43,147 nt of DNA from JBBDYD01 sp040901865 (GCA_040901865.1 JBBDYD010000050.1:1-43147), one strand, 5' to 3'; positions 7,513 through 16,398 are shown, numbered from the stretch's first letter. Program-made: numbers and translations. The notes: a model not told the origin generated them from the sequence alone.

Positions 7513-8920
7513 ACGTATGGCCTTTCCCCCTGAGCATAACGTACAATGTATTAAAAAGAATTTTCAAATCCATTCGCCACGACATGTTCTCGATGTAGAA
7601 GAGATCGTACTTCAATTTTGTTCGTACATCCTCGAGTGATTGGTCGTAACGGTATTTGATCTGCGCCCATCCGGTAATGCCGGGTCTCACCTTGAGTCGT
7701 CTTCGGTACAGCGGAATATCCTTCTCGAGCTTTTCGACAAAGTACAGACGTTCTGGTCTCGGCCCGACAAGACTCATATGACCGACAAGAACGTTGAAGA
7801 GTTGAGGAACCTCGTCAATATGCACCCTTCGGATGAGTTTCCCAACACGCGTGACCCGCGGATCATTGTGTTCCGCCCACTTCGGACCAGACTTCTTCTC
7901 GGCCTCGACAAACATGGATCGAAATTTCATCATCGTAAACGGAACCCCATTTCGCCCCAGACGTTCCTGCCGATAGAATACCGGGCCCTTGGAATCCAGC
8001 TTGATTGCCATCGCGACAAGAATCCAGAGGGGAATTCCGACTGCAAGAATAATACTTGCCACCGCGACGTCCACGGTCCGCTTCATAGCCTCTTCCCATG
8101 GCTTCATCAACTCGGGCATCACTTCGATGAGCGGAAAGCCGTACAGAGAATTAATGCGGGCCTGCCCGCTGACAATGTCGTAGAGATCCGGAATAATTTT
8201 CATTCCAACCTCATGCCCGTTGCACAGGTGGATGATGTCCAAAAGTAAGTCATGTTCAGTTGAATCAAGCCCTATGAGCACTTCCTTGATGCGGTGTTGA
8301 TCCAGCAGGACAGGCAGGTCGGCAAACGTACCGAGAACTGGAATCTTCTTGTACACATCGGTTTGTTTCGATCGCACGGCTCTTCGTCCGGGTTTGGCAA
8401 ATCCGACAAGCTTATAGCCGAGGGCGGGATACCGGAGCACCATATCGCACAGTTCATAGGCCTTTTTGGACCACCCAACGATCAGAGTATTGCGTGCGCC
8501 GATTCCCGCTTCCAGGAGTCGTTTCTGAAGTGCCCTGATTCCCAGCCTTCCAATGCTTACCAAACCGAAGAGCATAACCCAGTAGACAACAATGAGTTCC
8601 CGTACCGAAACCGACGATCCGGACTGGTCATCCAGAAACACCAAAAAGAACAAAATGAGAATCCCCACCGCCGTCGTTCGAAAGAGGGTCAACACTTCGT
8701 CGAGGCGAGATTGCGCATACCAGTGACGGTAGAGACCGAAGAACCAAAACAACGCGATCCAGTACACGTAGACTGCCACCATTGGCATCCAGAGCTCCGG
8801 CTCGATGGAATATTCGAACCATCCGCTTTCAATCCTCAGCCAGTAAAACCAGGCGTAGGCCAGGTTGAGGGTCAGGAAGTCGAGGAGAAGGAGCAGTATG
8901 CGTTCATTGCGTTTGGACAT
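7511..8920 (-). CDS. Undecaprenyl-phosphate glycosylphosphotransferase (polyprenyl glycosylphosphotransferase family)
   Basis: The 469-residue protein has the full long-form architecture. An N-terminal membrane bundle covers about residues 8-110, a Rossmann-like CoA_binding_3 region about 120-250, and a bacterial sugar transferase domain begins at KRTVDVAVAS (280). The catalytic core is complete: GPVFYRQERLGRNG, MMKFRSM (about 331-336), the Asp-Glu pair 369-370 in HIDEVPQLFNVL, MSLVGPRPE and VRPGITGWAQ. Such enzymes move a sugar-1-phosphate from a nucleotide sugar to undecaprenyl phosphate, starting repeat-unit assembly at the inner membrane. It is probably the initiating transferase of this locus. 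The gene's 3' end abuts the heptad array. Confidence 0.95.
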   Translation of the reverse strand: MSKRNERILLLLLDFLTLNLAYAWFYWLRIESGWFEYSIEPELWMPMVAVYVYWIALFWFFGLYRHWYAQSRLDEVLTLFRTTAVGILILFFLVFLDDQSGSSVSVRELIVVYWVMLFGLVSIGRLGIRALQKRLLEAGIGARNTLIVGWSKKAYELCDMVLRYPALGYKLVGFAKPGRRAVRSKQTDVYKKIPVLGTFADLPVLLDQHRIKEVLIGLDSTEHDLLLDIIHLCNGHEVGMKIIPDLYDIVSGQARINSLYGFPLIEVMPELMKPWEEAMKRTVDVAVASIILAVGIPLWILVAMAIKLDSKGPVFYRQERLGRNGVPFTMMKFRSMFVEAEKKSGPKWAEHNDPRVTRVGKLIRRVHIDEVPQLFNVLVGHMSLVGPRPERLYFVEKLEKDIPLYRRRLKVRPGITGWAQIKYRYDQSLEDVRTKLKYDLFYIENMSWRMDLKILFNTLYVMLRGKGHT

Positions 8921-9046
8921 GATGGAGGGTTGCTAGGGTTACTCGGGCAAATCAGTCAAACCACTCTCCCACTTGTGGGGCGATATATTGAACGGCTCAT
9001 CGTGTTAAAATCCGCAATTGAAAAATCATAGCGGAATTTGTCCGTC
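8921..9046. other. Short intergenic region upstream of the glycosylphosphotransferase
   Basis: No gene is seen. It contains one perfect 12-bp hairpin (CCCAC TT GTGGG, 8968-8979) about 50 bp upstream of the glycosylphosphotransferase start; significance unknown. The decayed sorting-domain remnant begins immediately to the right. Confidence 0.4.
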
Positions 9047-9239
9047 TCATTTGACAAGAACCATTTTCTGAACGCTGACGAATTCACCTGCCTCCATTTT
9101 ACAATAGTATACACCACTGGGAAATCGTCCTGCGTCAAAAGTAGCGTTGTAAACCCCAGGGCCCTTGAGGTCATCTACCAACGTCAAGATTTCGCGCCCT
9201 AAAACGTCCAAGATCTTGATACGCACTTGACTTTCTCTC
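9047..9239 (-). pseudogene. Remnant of a T9SS C-terminal sorting domain
   Basis: One minus-strand frame reads SQVRIKILDVLGREILTLVD, continues through FDAGRFPSGVYYCKMEAGEF and ends VSVQKMVLVK plus stop at 9047-9049. This is the C-terminal two-thirds of a type A T9SS sorting domain (compare VRVYDLTGRLVRVLL and LPSGIYLARIEAGGQIAVRK in the intact cargo at 41276-42631). The first strand with NYPNPFNP is missing, and a TGA lies in this frame a few codons upstream, so there is no parent protein. The region overlaps the last 23 codons of the GT4 gene in another frame. It looks like the tail of a lost secreted-protein gene cut by recombination at the GT4 3' end. Confidence 0.8.
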
Positions 9240-10415
9240 CGTCACCGTAGACCCATAAACTTCTTGAAGCAACTTACCGATAACATCCCAGCTATACAAA
9301 GACCGGATCCGATGTGACACGCCATTCAGAAGGCTTTTCCGAAACGCCAAATCTGAGATGACCCGCACCACGGCTATGGCAAACTCGTCGGGAGTCTCTG
9401 CAATCACGTAGCCTTCGCCCTCTTTCGAATCGAGGCCTTCGACGCTGATGGGAGTTGCAACCACGGGAATTCCCAGAGCCATCGGCTCCAGAACTTTATT
9501 GAGGGTGCCTGCCCCGAACCGCACAGGAGACACTGCAACGGCACTTTTCAAGTACTCCGAGGCCAGATCGTTCACGAATCCTGTTACCACGATGTCATGC
9601 CGAGCGAGTGATCGGACACTCCTTGGTGGGTTTTGTCCGACAACAAACAGAGTTGCGTCCGGTACCTGTGCCTTGATCAGTGGAAACACTGACCTAACGA
9701 AGAATTTCACGCCATCGACATTGGGGAAGTATGACATGTTGCCGGTAAGGATGATCCGTTTCGGATCGCGTTGGATTGATCCGTTTTCTCTGAACGCGTC
9801 AGTATCGATTCCATTCCAAAGCAGGTCGATACTTGCAGCGGGAGCATTCTTTTGCAGGACCTTTTGATCCACCTTGGAGCAAACAAGGACACGATCAAAT
9901 TTCTCTAAGATTGCCTCGAAGGACACCATTCGTCTATGTTCAACCGAGAGAAGCCATCGAGTCAAAGGATTCCCTAGTGATCTCCTGAATCGGTCAAGGT
10001 AGAGGGAAACTGCATCCGTAAGATCTAAGACACGCGGCAATGAAAGATCGGCAGTGTACGGTGCCATTCTGATCAAATGCGTGTGAATCACATCTGGTCG
10101 TTCGATTGTGAGAACTTCCTCAAGAACCCGTTTCATACGGGCCGACCTGAAATAGGACACCTGAAACGGAGCGAGGCGGAACAACCCCGCCGCACACTGC
10201 ATGATCGATCGGATCGTTGGATGGTAGACAGTCTTGACCCGCTTGCAGTACTTCAGAAGCTCAGACTTCCATTGGTCCTCCTGACGATCTTGGATGAAGG
10301 ATAGAAGCACAACCTCGTGGTGCTTCGACGTTTCCCTGATCAAGTTGTATATTTTCAACTTATCGCCACGATACGGCGGATAAGGAAATCGGGATGTAAG
10401 AAAAAGGATTTTCAT
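9171..10415 (-). CDS. GT4 family glycosyltransferase
   Basis: The 414-residue protein starts MKILFLTSRFPYPPYRGDKL, the donor/acceptor loop of GT-B enzymes. It has FDRVLVCSKVDQKVL midway, then ILTGNMSYFPNVDGVKFF and the retaining-GT4 signature NKVLEPMALGIPVVATPISV, whose Glu contacts the nucleotide. It adds a sugar to the growing lipid-linked oligosaccharide; donor unknown. I choose the ATG at 10413-10415; an open frame continues 19 codons upstream but its residues (MGQSGRCLLQ) are unlike the family and overlap debris. The last 23 codons (ERKSSAYQDLG onward) are the T9SS sorting-domain remnant read in the wrong frame, so the native C-terminus was probably lost or replaced. Confidence 0.87.
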   Translation of the reverse strand: MKILFLTSRFPYPPYRGDKLKIYNLIRETSKHHEVVLLSFIQDRQEDQWKSELLKYCKRVKTVYHPTIRSIMQCAAGLFRLAPFQVSYFRSARMKRVLEEVLTIERPDVIHTHLIRMAPYTADLSLPRVLDLTDAVSLYLDRFRRSLGNPLTRWLLSVEHRRMVSFEAILEKFDRVLVCSKVDQKVLQKNAPAASIDLLWNGIDTDAFRENGSIQRDPKRIILTGNMSYFPNVDGVKFFVRSVFPLIKAQVPDATLFVVGQNPPRSVRSLARHDIVVTGFVNDLASEYLKSAVAVSPVRFGAGTLNKVLEPMALGIPVVATPISVEGLDSKEGEGYVIAETPDEFAIAVVRVISDLAFRKSLLNGVSHRIRSLYSWDVIGKLLQEVYGSTVTERKSSAYQDLGRFRARNLDVGR

Positions 10416-10474
10416 TCGGGCATAGCTTGTAGGTTGATGACATTGCAGGAGGCATCGACCTGATTGGCCCAATA

Positions 10475-10700
10475 CTATTTCAAAAGCAACATTTTCTTTG
10501 TTTGCATGAAGCTGCCTGCTTGAATCCCACGAAGTATACTCCGCTCATGAGCGCACACCCATCGATCGCACTCTCATAAGTTCCAGGTTGTAGGTCTTCG
10601 TTTACCAGGGTCGCAATTCCCTTCCCAATCGATCATGAACGGTCACCTTAACATGTGAAGGCTGTGGAATAGCATACGAGATTCTCGTTGTATACAGCTG
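10475..10700 (-). pseudogene. Second decayed T9SS sorting-domain remnant, frameshifted
   Basis: Minus-strand translation gives sorting-domain pieces spread over different frames. One frame has RISYAIPQPSHVKVTVHDRL followed by GRE; another has IATLVNEDLQPGTYESAIDG, then LMSGVYFVGF; a further one ends MQTKKMLLLK with stop at 10475-10477. Put together these follow the T9SS type A domain order (sheet strand, DxxGRE, LVxxxLxPGTY, SGVYF, KKMLLLK). At least two frameshifts and several stops are needed, so it is not translated. It lies directly upstream of the GT4 gene, with another remnant at its 3' end. The outer boundary near 10700 is approximate. Confidence 0.7.
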
Positions 10701-10771
10701 TCGAAAAGACCTATTGTGGTAATGTGGGGGTAGACTTATATCGCCTCAAAACGCCCGCAATGAAATCCATG

Positions 10772-11431
10772 TTAGCTCTTCTTTGCAATCACGACAGACG
10801 CAAATCCTAGAATATCCCAAAAGACCGTTCCCCGTAGTTCGTGGTAGACCCACAGGGAATAGAGAACATGGAGGGGGAACAACAGGATGCGCTTCAGTGA
10901 CCGCCGTACAGTGCTCTTCACTACGGTGCATTCACACTCGTTGAGCGTTGCGCACACTTCGTCCCTCGAATACAAACGAACGTGTGTTGGATCGTCATGG
11001 AAGTTCAAAGTACCCGGCATGCTCGGGAACCGCACACTAGCCTCTGAAGGTGACTCCAAATAGAGAATTCCGCCCCGCCTGAGTTTCCCGGCAAGCTGCC
11101 GGAGCAACGGTATGGCATCTGGCAAGTGTTCTATCACGTGGGATGCGATCACACAATCATATGCCTCATCCTCAATCAACTGCAAATCGTCTTTTTCCAG
11201 GTCAAGTTCAAATAGCCGGTCAATCGCTGCGAGGTCCGCCGCCGTCAGCATGCGTCCGCTCTTTTCAATCCCGTGGTAGATACAATCCGGATAATAGGTC
11301 TTCGTTAGAACGGGGGAGCCGTTCCCACAACCCACGTCAAGAACGGACCTCATTGGCGTGCCGTCTTGCAGGGCCAACAAGTAGTCAAACCGTACAGGCC
11401 GACGAACATAGGCATGGAATGACTTTATCAT
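10772..11431 (-). CDS. Class I SAM-dependent methyltransferase
   Basis: The 219-residue protein carries the SAM-binding motif I VLDVGCGNGSPVLTK, an acidic residue near HGIEKSGRM, motif II ELDLEKDD, and CVIASHVIEHLPDAIPLLR, typical of Methyltransf_11/23 enzymes in glycan loci. The start is the ATG at 11429-11431, which overlaps the TGA of the upstream GT2 gene in an ATGA junction; a TTG nine bases earlier is less likely. It may methylate a sugar, capping or decorating the glycan, but the substrate cannot be inferred. The C-terminus has a hydrophobic region (ILLFPLHVLYSLWVY) that may associate with the membrane. Confidence 0.88.
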   Translation of the reverse strand: MIKSFHAYVRRPVRFDYLLALQDGTPMRSVLDVGCGNGSPVLTKTYYPDCIYHGIEKSGRMLTAADLAAIDRLFELDLEKDDLQLIEDEAYDCVIASHVIEHLPDAIPLLRQLAGKLRRGGILYLESPSEASVRFPSMPGTLNFHDDPTHVRLYSRDEVCATLNECECTVVKSTVRRSLKRILLFPLHVLYSLWVYHELRGTVFWDILGFASVVIAKKS

Positions 11432-12360
11432 TGCTGCCAACGCCCCCAGGTCAGAGTAATGCCTTCCCGGAATCCCCTCCAGAGTGCCCGGAGACGCGCA
11501 GTGACATAATGCCGCTCCTGTCTCCTGGCCAAATCAGCAATGATTCGTCCTGATTTCGCCAACGCATTCGCCACGCTGAAAAAGAACACGTACAGGCGGT
11601 ACCACAATGGATCCCCGTGAAATGCGAGAAAACGGTTTCTCGCCGAGTAAAATAGATACAGGGGTGTGTATGAGCCCCATCCCGATCCTGCTCCGCTTTT
11701 ATGATGGATCACCGAGGCCGGCACATAGTGCATTGCGAATCCCCTCGAGACCCTCCGGGAGAATTCAAGATCTTCAAAATAGAGAAAGAATCTCTCATTG
11801 AGAAATCCCACTTTTTCGAACACGCCTTTTCGAATGAAGAGAAAACACCCCGATGCGGCTGTAATCTCCGTTGGGTCATCGGCCGCTGAACGGGGAATCG
11901 GAGCCATATTGCATCGCCAACGGCGAAAGTGCCCTGCCGTAGCGTAGAGTTGCCCCGGGGAATCCGCGAGATAGGCCTTCCCGGTGAGCATCCCTGCCCC
12001 GGGATTCGATTCCGCCGCCTCAACGAGCGGCTGGAGAAAATTCGGCTGAACAACCACGTCATTGTTGAGAAGGAGAATAAACTCGGCCCCTTTCGCCAGG
12101 GCATATCGGATTCCCTCGTTGTTCCCCTTCGCATACCCGCCGTTTTCATCAAGGCAAAGAACCGCATGTCCCTTGAAATCCTGCTGAAGTGCGCGCACGC
12201 TGCCGTCTGTAGACCCGTTGTCGACGACAACGATCTTGAGTCGTGAATACGAAACTCGTTCGAGGGAACGAACGCAAGCACACGTTGAGGCGAGATCGTT
12301 CCAATTGAGGACGACGGCAAAAACTAGAGGCTCCGACGGTGTCATGGCATCATGCAGCAT
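11428..12360 (-). CDS. GT2 family glycosyltransferase, rhamnosyltransferase-like
   Basis: The 310-residue protein has a WbbL-like GT2 fold: VFAVVLNWNDLASTCACVRS, then VVVDNGSTDGSVRAL, ILLLNNDVVVQPNFL (the metal-binding region), ASGCFLFIRKGVFEKVGFL and FFLYFEDLEFSRRVSRGF. It most likely adds a deoxyhexose or related sugar to the lipid-linked intermediate. The ATG at 12358-12360 overlaps the polymerase gene's TGA by 11 bp; another ATG five codons later (12343-12345) would avoid the overlap. A C-terminal hydrophobic stretch (LYVFFFSVANALA) is common in this subfamily. Confidence 0.9.
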   Translation of the reverse strand: MLHDAMTPSEPLVFAVVLNWNDLASTCACVRSLERVSYSRLKIVVVDNGSTDGSVRALQQDFKGHAVLCLDENGGYAKGNNEGIRYALAKGAEFILLLNNDVVVQPNFLQPLVEAAESNPGAGMLTGKAYLADSPGQLYATAGHFRRWRCNMAPIPRSAADDPTEITAASGCFLFIRKGVFEKVGFLNERFFLYFEDLEFSRRVSRGFAMHYVPASVIHHKSGAGSGWGSYTPLYLFYSARNRFLAFHGDPLWYRLYVFFFSVANALAKSGRIIADLARRQERHYVTARLRALWRGFREGITLTWGRWQQ

Positions 12361-13624
12361 TCGACCCTACTGTCCTGATGAGACCTGAACTTTGCATGTA
12401 AATGTGAATCCCGATCAAAAGGGCAAAATTGGCCATTGATGCAAGCGAGGTCAGGGGATTCGTAAAGAATGAAATTGAGATACAAAAAAAACCGATGCAG
12501 TACAGCACCAGCCTCAATGGTGTTACCCTGACACGAAGTCGATGATAGATGATACCGAGGACCACTCCAAGAACGAAGGAAATGATTACCATTCCAGAAA
12601 TCCCGAAATCATGATAATACGTCCAGCTAAAGGGAAACGTATTATACCCGCTAACGAGAAATGGCCGTTCCAGTAACCGAAAGTACTCGGCTATCCAATG
12701 CTTCAGACCCGCCAGGGCAAGAATAAAATCCGACGTGAAGTACCCGAATGAAAACCTCTCAACCCTTTCAGCTGCCCTGGCGAGGTTTTCAAGATTCATA
12801 ACAATATACATGTACGGCTCGGTCAGAAAAGCATATTTAACGGAAAATCGCATCTTCGAAGTGACGTAGAGATAATTCTGGACATACTGTGCCACGCGAA
12901 GAGACTGTATAAAGAAGAAGATGACAAGGAGTACACTTCCGAGGATGAGGGCGTGCCGTGGGCGGATCGACCGGCCAGTGTAGTAGAGCAATGGAATCAC
13001 CATGAGAAGTACGATCACCAGGGCGAATCGCTGGAGAAGAAGGAAGAAGCTCACCACAATCAACATTGAAAGAAGGCCCAAAAGGACTTTCTTTCGCGTC
13101 GGGGCATCCTTTGCAAAAGCAAAATACTCAGCGACAAGAAACAGGATGGCGGACACGGTCGTCACAACAAGATGCAACCCAAAGATTCCGAATTCAACGC
13201 GCGCGCGATCCGGACGAACCGCAAGGAGAGGCACCGCTCCCTCCAGAATCACTTCAAGCACGTAGGCGCAAGAGTACAGAATTCCGAGACTGACAATAAT
13301 GCGAAAGAGCCCTCGTTCTTCGATTCGTATGTTCGATAAATCCCAGCGAATTTGTGCAACAGACTTCACCGGATGCGACAAGAACAATATCCATACGGTG
13401 TACAATCCGCAAAGAAACGAGACGGGACCTAGAAGAACCACAACCCACCCGTAGAGAGTCCACTCAGACTGAAATCCACTCAGTTTCAGATCAGCGAGTC
13501 CAACACTGATGAGCCATACAACACTGAAAATCCTCCCGGGAGAAAGCCTATCGTTGCCGGACCTAAGCCAACTCAGAACAACAATCAGAACGAGCGCCGC
13601 CAATATGAGATGAAGGATATTCAT
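12350..13624 (-). CDS. Wzy-type oligosaccharide repeat-unit polymerase
   Basis: The 424-residue protein is almost entirely membrane helices, beginning MNILHLILAALVLIVVLSWL. It has a large hydrophilic loop in the second half (SLRVAQYVQNYLYVTSKMRF through SWTYYHDFGISGMVIISFVL) and ends in more helices. O-antigen/EPS polymerases are poorly conserved in sequence, but this topology and the tyrosine- and phenylalanine-rich loop fit the O-antigen polymerase family. It would join repeat units on the periplasmic face. I choose the ATG at 13622-13624, which overlaps the upstream gene's TGA in an ATGA junction; the longer upstream open frame is cysteine/arginine-rich and unlike a membrane N-terminus. 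Confidence 0.78.
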   Translation of the reverse strand: MNILHLILAALVLIVVLSWLRSGNDRLSPGRIFSVVWLISVGLADLKLSGFQSEWTLYGWVVVLLGPVSFLCGLYTVWILFLSHPVKSVAQIRWDLSNIRIEERGLFRIIVSLGILYSCAYVLEVILEGAVPLLAVRPDRARVEFGIFGLHLVVTTVSAILFLVAEYFAFAKDAPTRKKVLLGLLSMLIVVSFFLLLQRFALVIVLLMVIPLLYYTGRSIRPRHALILGSVLLVIFFFIQSLRVAQYVQNYLYVTSKMRFSVKYAFLTEPYMYIVMNLENLARAAERVERFSFGYFTSDFILALAGLKHWIAEYFRLLERPFLVSGYNTFPFSWTYYHDFGISGMVIISFVLGVVLGIIYHRLRVRVTPLRLVLYCIGFFCISISFFTNPLTSLASMANFALLIGIHIYMQSSGLIRTVGSNAA

Positions 13625-14547
13625 GGAGAAACAAAGGTCGCTCCTCGTCCTTCGTAGAACCGGGCGCCAAAATAGTCCCGCAGTCCTGCAAATGCAGCGC
13701 GGGCGAACGGAGGTTTCACAACACTCCATGCAAGATATTTGAGTGAGATGACCGTGAGAAAATACATGGCAGCAATGGTTCTCTCGAATCTGCCCCCGAG
13801 CGTTTGAATCAGCAGAAGCCGGTTTCGGGCAGAATAGTAGAGCTTGAAGGGACTTTCTTTCTCACCCAAGACCTTGTGATAGATTACCGACTGAGGGACG
13901 TACAAAAGCCGATATCCTTTCCTCATGATGCGCGCCGAAAACTCAATGTCATCAAGGTACATGAAAAACCGTTCGTCTTCCTTTCCGATGTCCGCTAGCA
14001 TCGAAGTGCGCAGGATGATCATACACCCGGTCACAAACGACACCGATCGCACACCATTGAGCCCCACACGCGGGAGTTTTTGACCCTTGTGCTCGTGAAC
14101 GGCAATCCCCCTCCAAGGGATGAGCCGACCTCCTGCATACCAAATTTTTTCCCGATCGTGATGACAGTAAATTGTCCCACAAGCAGCGGCAGCGTGTTGC
14201 TGCTCCTCCATTGCCGCGACCAGATGATCCAGAAAATCGGGCTCGACAATTGTGTCATTGTTCAGAATGAGGACATAGTCCGCCTCTTTCGAACTATGTT
14301 GTTCCAGACCCAGATTGACTCCGCCGGTGTAGCCAAGATTCTCACCGGCCGCAAGGAGCGGAATATCAGGGAGCTCCGATCTCAATCGTGCCTCCGATCC
14401 GTCCGTCGATCCGTTATCGATCAGCAGAATGGAGAACGCGGGATACTCGCATCGCTGCAGCGACCGGATGCATTCAATCGTATCATCCACACGATTGAAG
14501 TTTATCATTATGATCGCAACCGACGGGGGCAAGGGAGCTCGGATCAT
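13621..14547 (-). CDS. GT2 family glycosyltransferase
   Basis: The 308-residue protein is a WbbL-like GT2 enzyme: PSVAIIMINFNRVDDTIECI, ILLIDNGSTDGSEARL, LILNNDTIVEPDFLDHL, VTGCMIILRTSMLADIG and FFMYLDDIEFSARIMRKGYR. The metal-binding acidic residues are in place. The start is taken as the ATG at 14545-14547, since the family core begins within ten residues; a TTG at 14584-14586 would add 13 residues without obvious support. It is translationally coupled to the polymerase gene through a 4-bp overlap. Donor and acceptor are unknown. Confidence 0.88.
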   Translation of the reverse strand: MIRAPLPPSVAIIMINFNRVDDTIECIRSLQRCEYPAFSILLIDNGSTDGSEARLRSELPDIPLLAAGENLGYTGGVNLGLEQHSSKEADYVLILNNDTIVEPDFLDHLVAAMEEQQHAAAACGTIYCHHDREKIWYAGGRLIPWRGIAVHEHKGQKLPRVGLNGVRSVSFVTGCMIILRTSMLADIGKEDERFFMYLDDIEFSARIMRKGYRLLYVPQSVIYHKVLGEKESPFKLYYSARNRLLLIQTLGGRFERTIAAMYFLTVISLKYLAWSVVKPPFARAAFAGLRDYFGARFYEGRGATFVSP

Positions 14548-14631
14548 GGTTTTTGGAAAAATTGTGGTAGCTTCCGGCCGGGACAATCATCCTTCCAACT
14601 AAAATTCAGACTCAACAACCCATCGCCCTCC

Positions 14632-14988
14632 ATGAAATCCAGCATTAAACGGATCGCCTTCATCGCGTCGGCTCTCCCGGTGTTTCTCACCGTGTACCTT
14701 GCGGTTCGATACTATGTGATTGTTCCCGTCTGGGACGACTGGGACTCGTCCTTGCTCTGGACAAACTCTCCTCGGGGACACTCACATTCAAAGACCTTTT
14801 CGCCTTTCACAACAAGCACCGGATCGTCTTCCCGCGGACCATCATGCTGGGCGTCGCGGCCTTGACACATTGGGACCTGCTGTACACCCAGTTCGCATCT
14901 GTCCTTGTCGTCCTTGGCTCATATGCCCTGGTGGTCGCATCAATGAGAAACGCAGCGCAATCGGCTTCTACGTACCCGCCATCCTGAG
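14632..14988 (+). pseudogene. Frameshifted, truncated multi-pass membrane protein gene
   Basis: The plus strand begins MKSSIKRIAFIASALPVFL, continues VWDDWDSSLL, then loses frame. Shifting one base near 14756 gives LDKLSSGTLTFKDLFAFHNK, then HRIVFPRTIMLGVAALTHWD, more membrane-like sequence (FASVLVVLGSYALVVASM) and a stop at 14986-14988. The WDDWD ... HNxHRIxFPR order is what I recall from large bacterial membrane proteins of unknown or glycosyltransferase-like function several hundred residues long. Only about 118 codons remain, so it is both frameshifted and truncated; the 3' end overlaps the flippase gene by 21 bp. It is the only coding trace on the plus strand in the minus-strand polysaccharide block. 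Confidence 0.7.
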
Positions 14989-16398
14989 CACGGCAGTTCG
15001 CTCCTCAGCCGTCATTCCGAAAAACCACGCTGAGACTGTCGCGCTCGTTAGAATAAGTCCAGCCCCAAGAACAACGGATGTTGTTTCCGCTGCCACCAGA
15101 ACAGCCGTCACAATAACAAGCACCAACACCACCACACCTCTGCGCATATCTGGTTGTACCAACACGGATCGATTCCGCGGATCCTGAAGAACAATTGCCA
15201 GGCCGCCCGCAAGAAGGTGCACAGCCACCGAGACAGCGGCGGCTGCTTCAATGCCGTACCGCGGTATCAAGAGGATGTTGAGAACGAAACTAACTCCACT
15301 GCTAACGGCCGAAATCACCGCCCTCCTGGTTTGCCGGCCTGATGCCGTGAGGAACATAGCGTACGCATCGGTGGCAAATCGGAGAAACACGGTCAAGGCC
15401 AGGATCTTGAGCACCAATCCAGCACCCGCGAACTCTTCGCCGCCATACACGATCACAAGGATTTCGTGCGGAAACATGAAGAACATCAGAGCGACAGGCA
15501 TTCCCACATATAGAAGAACCTTTGCAAAAAGCCGCGCCGCCTTTACAGCCCTCTCCTCGTTCTCGCGCAACAGCCGCGCCAGCGTGGGCATGAATGCGCC
15601 GGACGCAACATCGGAAACGACAAGAGAAAGCATTACCAGTTTCATTGCCGATTGATAGATCCCAACCCGGTAATCCCCCTGGTAGACTGAGATTAGAATC
15701 GTATCGAGCTGGAAGTACAACGTTCCCAGCAGTATATGAAAGCCAAACGGAGCCACATCCCGGAGGGCCGGCAGCCACTCCCGAACGGACCATTGGATGG
15801 GTGTTTGTTTGAGATATTTCAAGGCTCTGGGCAAAACGTAGAAGAAGCCGATGAATCGTGAGAAAACGAAGAACCCTGCAACAGCCACAATGTCTGCTTC
15901 CAGGAAGCCGAGGATCAGCAATCCCACGAGGAGAACCAGATGCTGCCAGAACGAGGTGTGGGCTTCAAAAGAGAATTGCTCGTGCCCTTTGAGAATTCCC
16001 AGGACAAACACGGTCGCGCTGTTCCCGATGATCGCAGCGCTCATAACGAACATGAGAATCCGTGTCGCTTCACTCATGCCGGAAAGAAATGCGACTCCGC
16101 ACATTCCGCAAAGGGCAAGAAGCGAGAGAATTGTTTTCAGAGAGAAGAATCGCCTGATGAATTGCCCGGTTTCCTCGCGGCGATGGGGCAATTCCGCCAT
16201 GAACAGAATATCGATCCCGAAGTCGGCGATGATGTAGAAAATTGTGAGGTAGGTGTGGGCGAGGGCGAATTGGCCGAAGGCCTCGGGTCCGAAGAAGCGC
16301 GCAATACCCACAAACATGAGCATTGTGGCTAACATGCGAATCAACGCGGCCGCGAAGGAAAAGACCGTGTTACGCCGAATGCGCACAGCATCAATCAT
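14968..16398 (-). CDS. Wzx-type oligosaccharide flippase (complete)
   Basis: The 476-residue protein starts MIDAVRIRRNTVFSFAAALI and has the MATE-like flippase pattern of about 12-14 membrane helices, including VGIARFFGPEAFGQFALAHT in the first repeat and LYFQLDTILISVYQGDYRVGIYQ midway, both typical of polysaccharide exporters. It would flip undecaprenyl-linked repeat units to the periplasm. The ATG at 16396-16398 overlaps the Wzz-type stop codon in an ATGA junction, so these two are probably co-translated. It belongs with the Wza/Wzz pair upstream, while the flippase at 1-1367 may serve a second glycan. Confidence 0.92.
   Translation of the reverse strand: MIDAVRIRRNTVFSFAAALIRMLATMLMFVGIARFFGPEAFGQFALAHTYLTIFYIIADFGIDILFMAELPHRREETGQFIRRFFSLKTILSLLALCGMCGVAFLSGMSEATRILMFVMSAAIIGNSATVFVLGILKGHEQFSFEAHTSFWQHLVLLVGLLILGFLEADIVAVAGFFVFSRFIGFFYVLPRALKYLKQTPIQWSVREWLPALRDVAPFGFHILLGTLYFQLDTILISVYQGDYRVGIYQSAMKLVMLSLVVSDVASGAFMPTLARLLRENEERAVKAARLFAKVLLYVGMPVALMFFMFPHEILVIVYGGEEFAGAGLVLKILALTVFLRFATDAYAMFLTASGRQTRRAVISAVSSGVSFVLNILLIPRYGIEAAAAVSVAVHLLAGGLAIVLQDPRNRSVLVQPDMRRGVVVLVLVIVTAVLVAAETTSVVLGAGLILTSATVSAWFFGMTAEERTAVLRMAGT

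Noticed and set aside
8968..8979. Hairpin CCCAC-TT-GTGGG as a terminator or operator
   Set aside because: No T-run follows it and it lies upstream of a gene start; too short to assign a function.
13625..13729. N-terminal extension of the polymerase gene
   Set aside because: It overlaps the GT2 gene, is rich in Cys and Arg, and the ATGA junction at 13621-13624 gives a better start with a normal membrane N-terminus.
14080..14865. A 261-codon open frame on the plus strand opposite the GT2 gene
   Set aside because: Its first 184 codons lie antisense to a well-supported GT2 gene and look like random translation; only the part from 14632 resembles a protein, and that is the frameshifted fragment listed.
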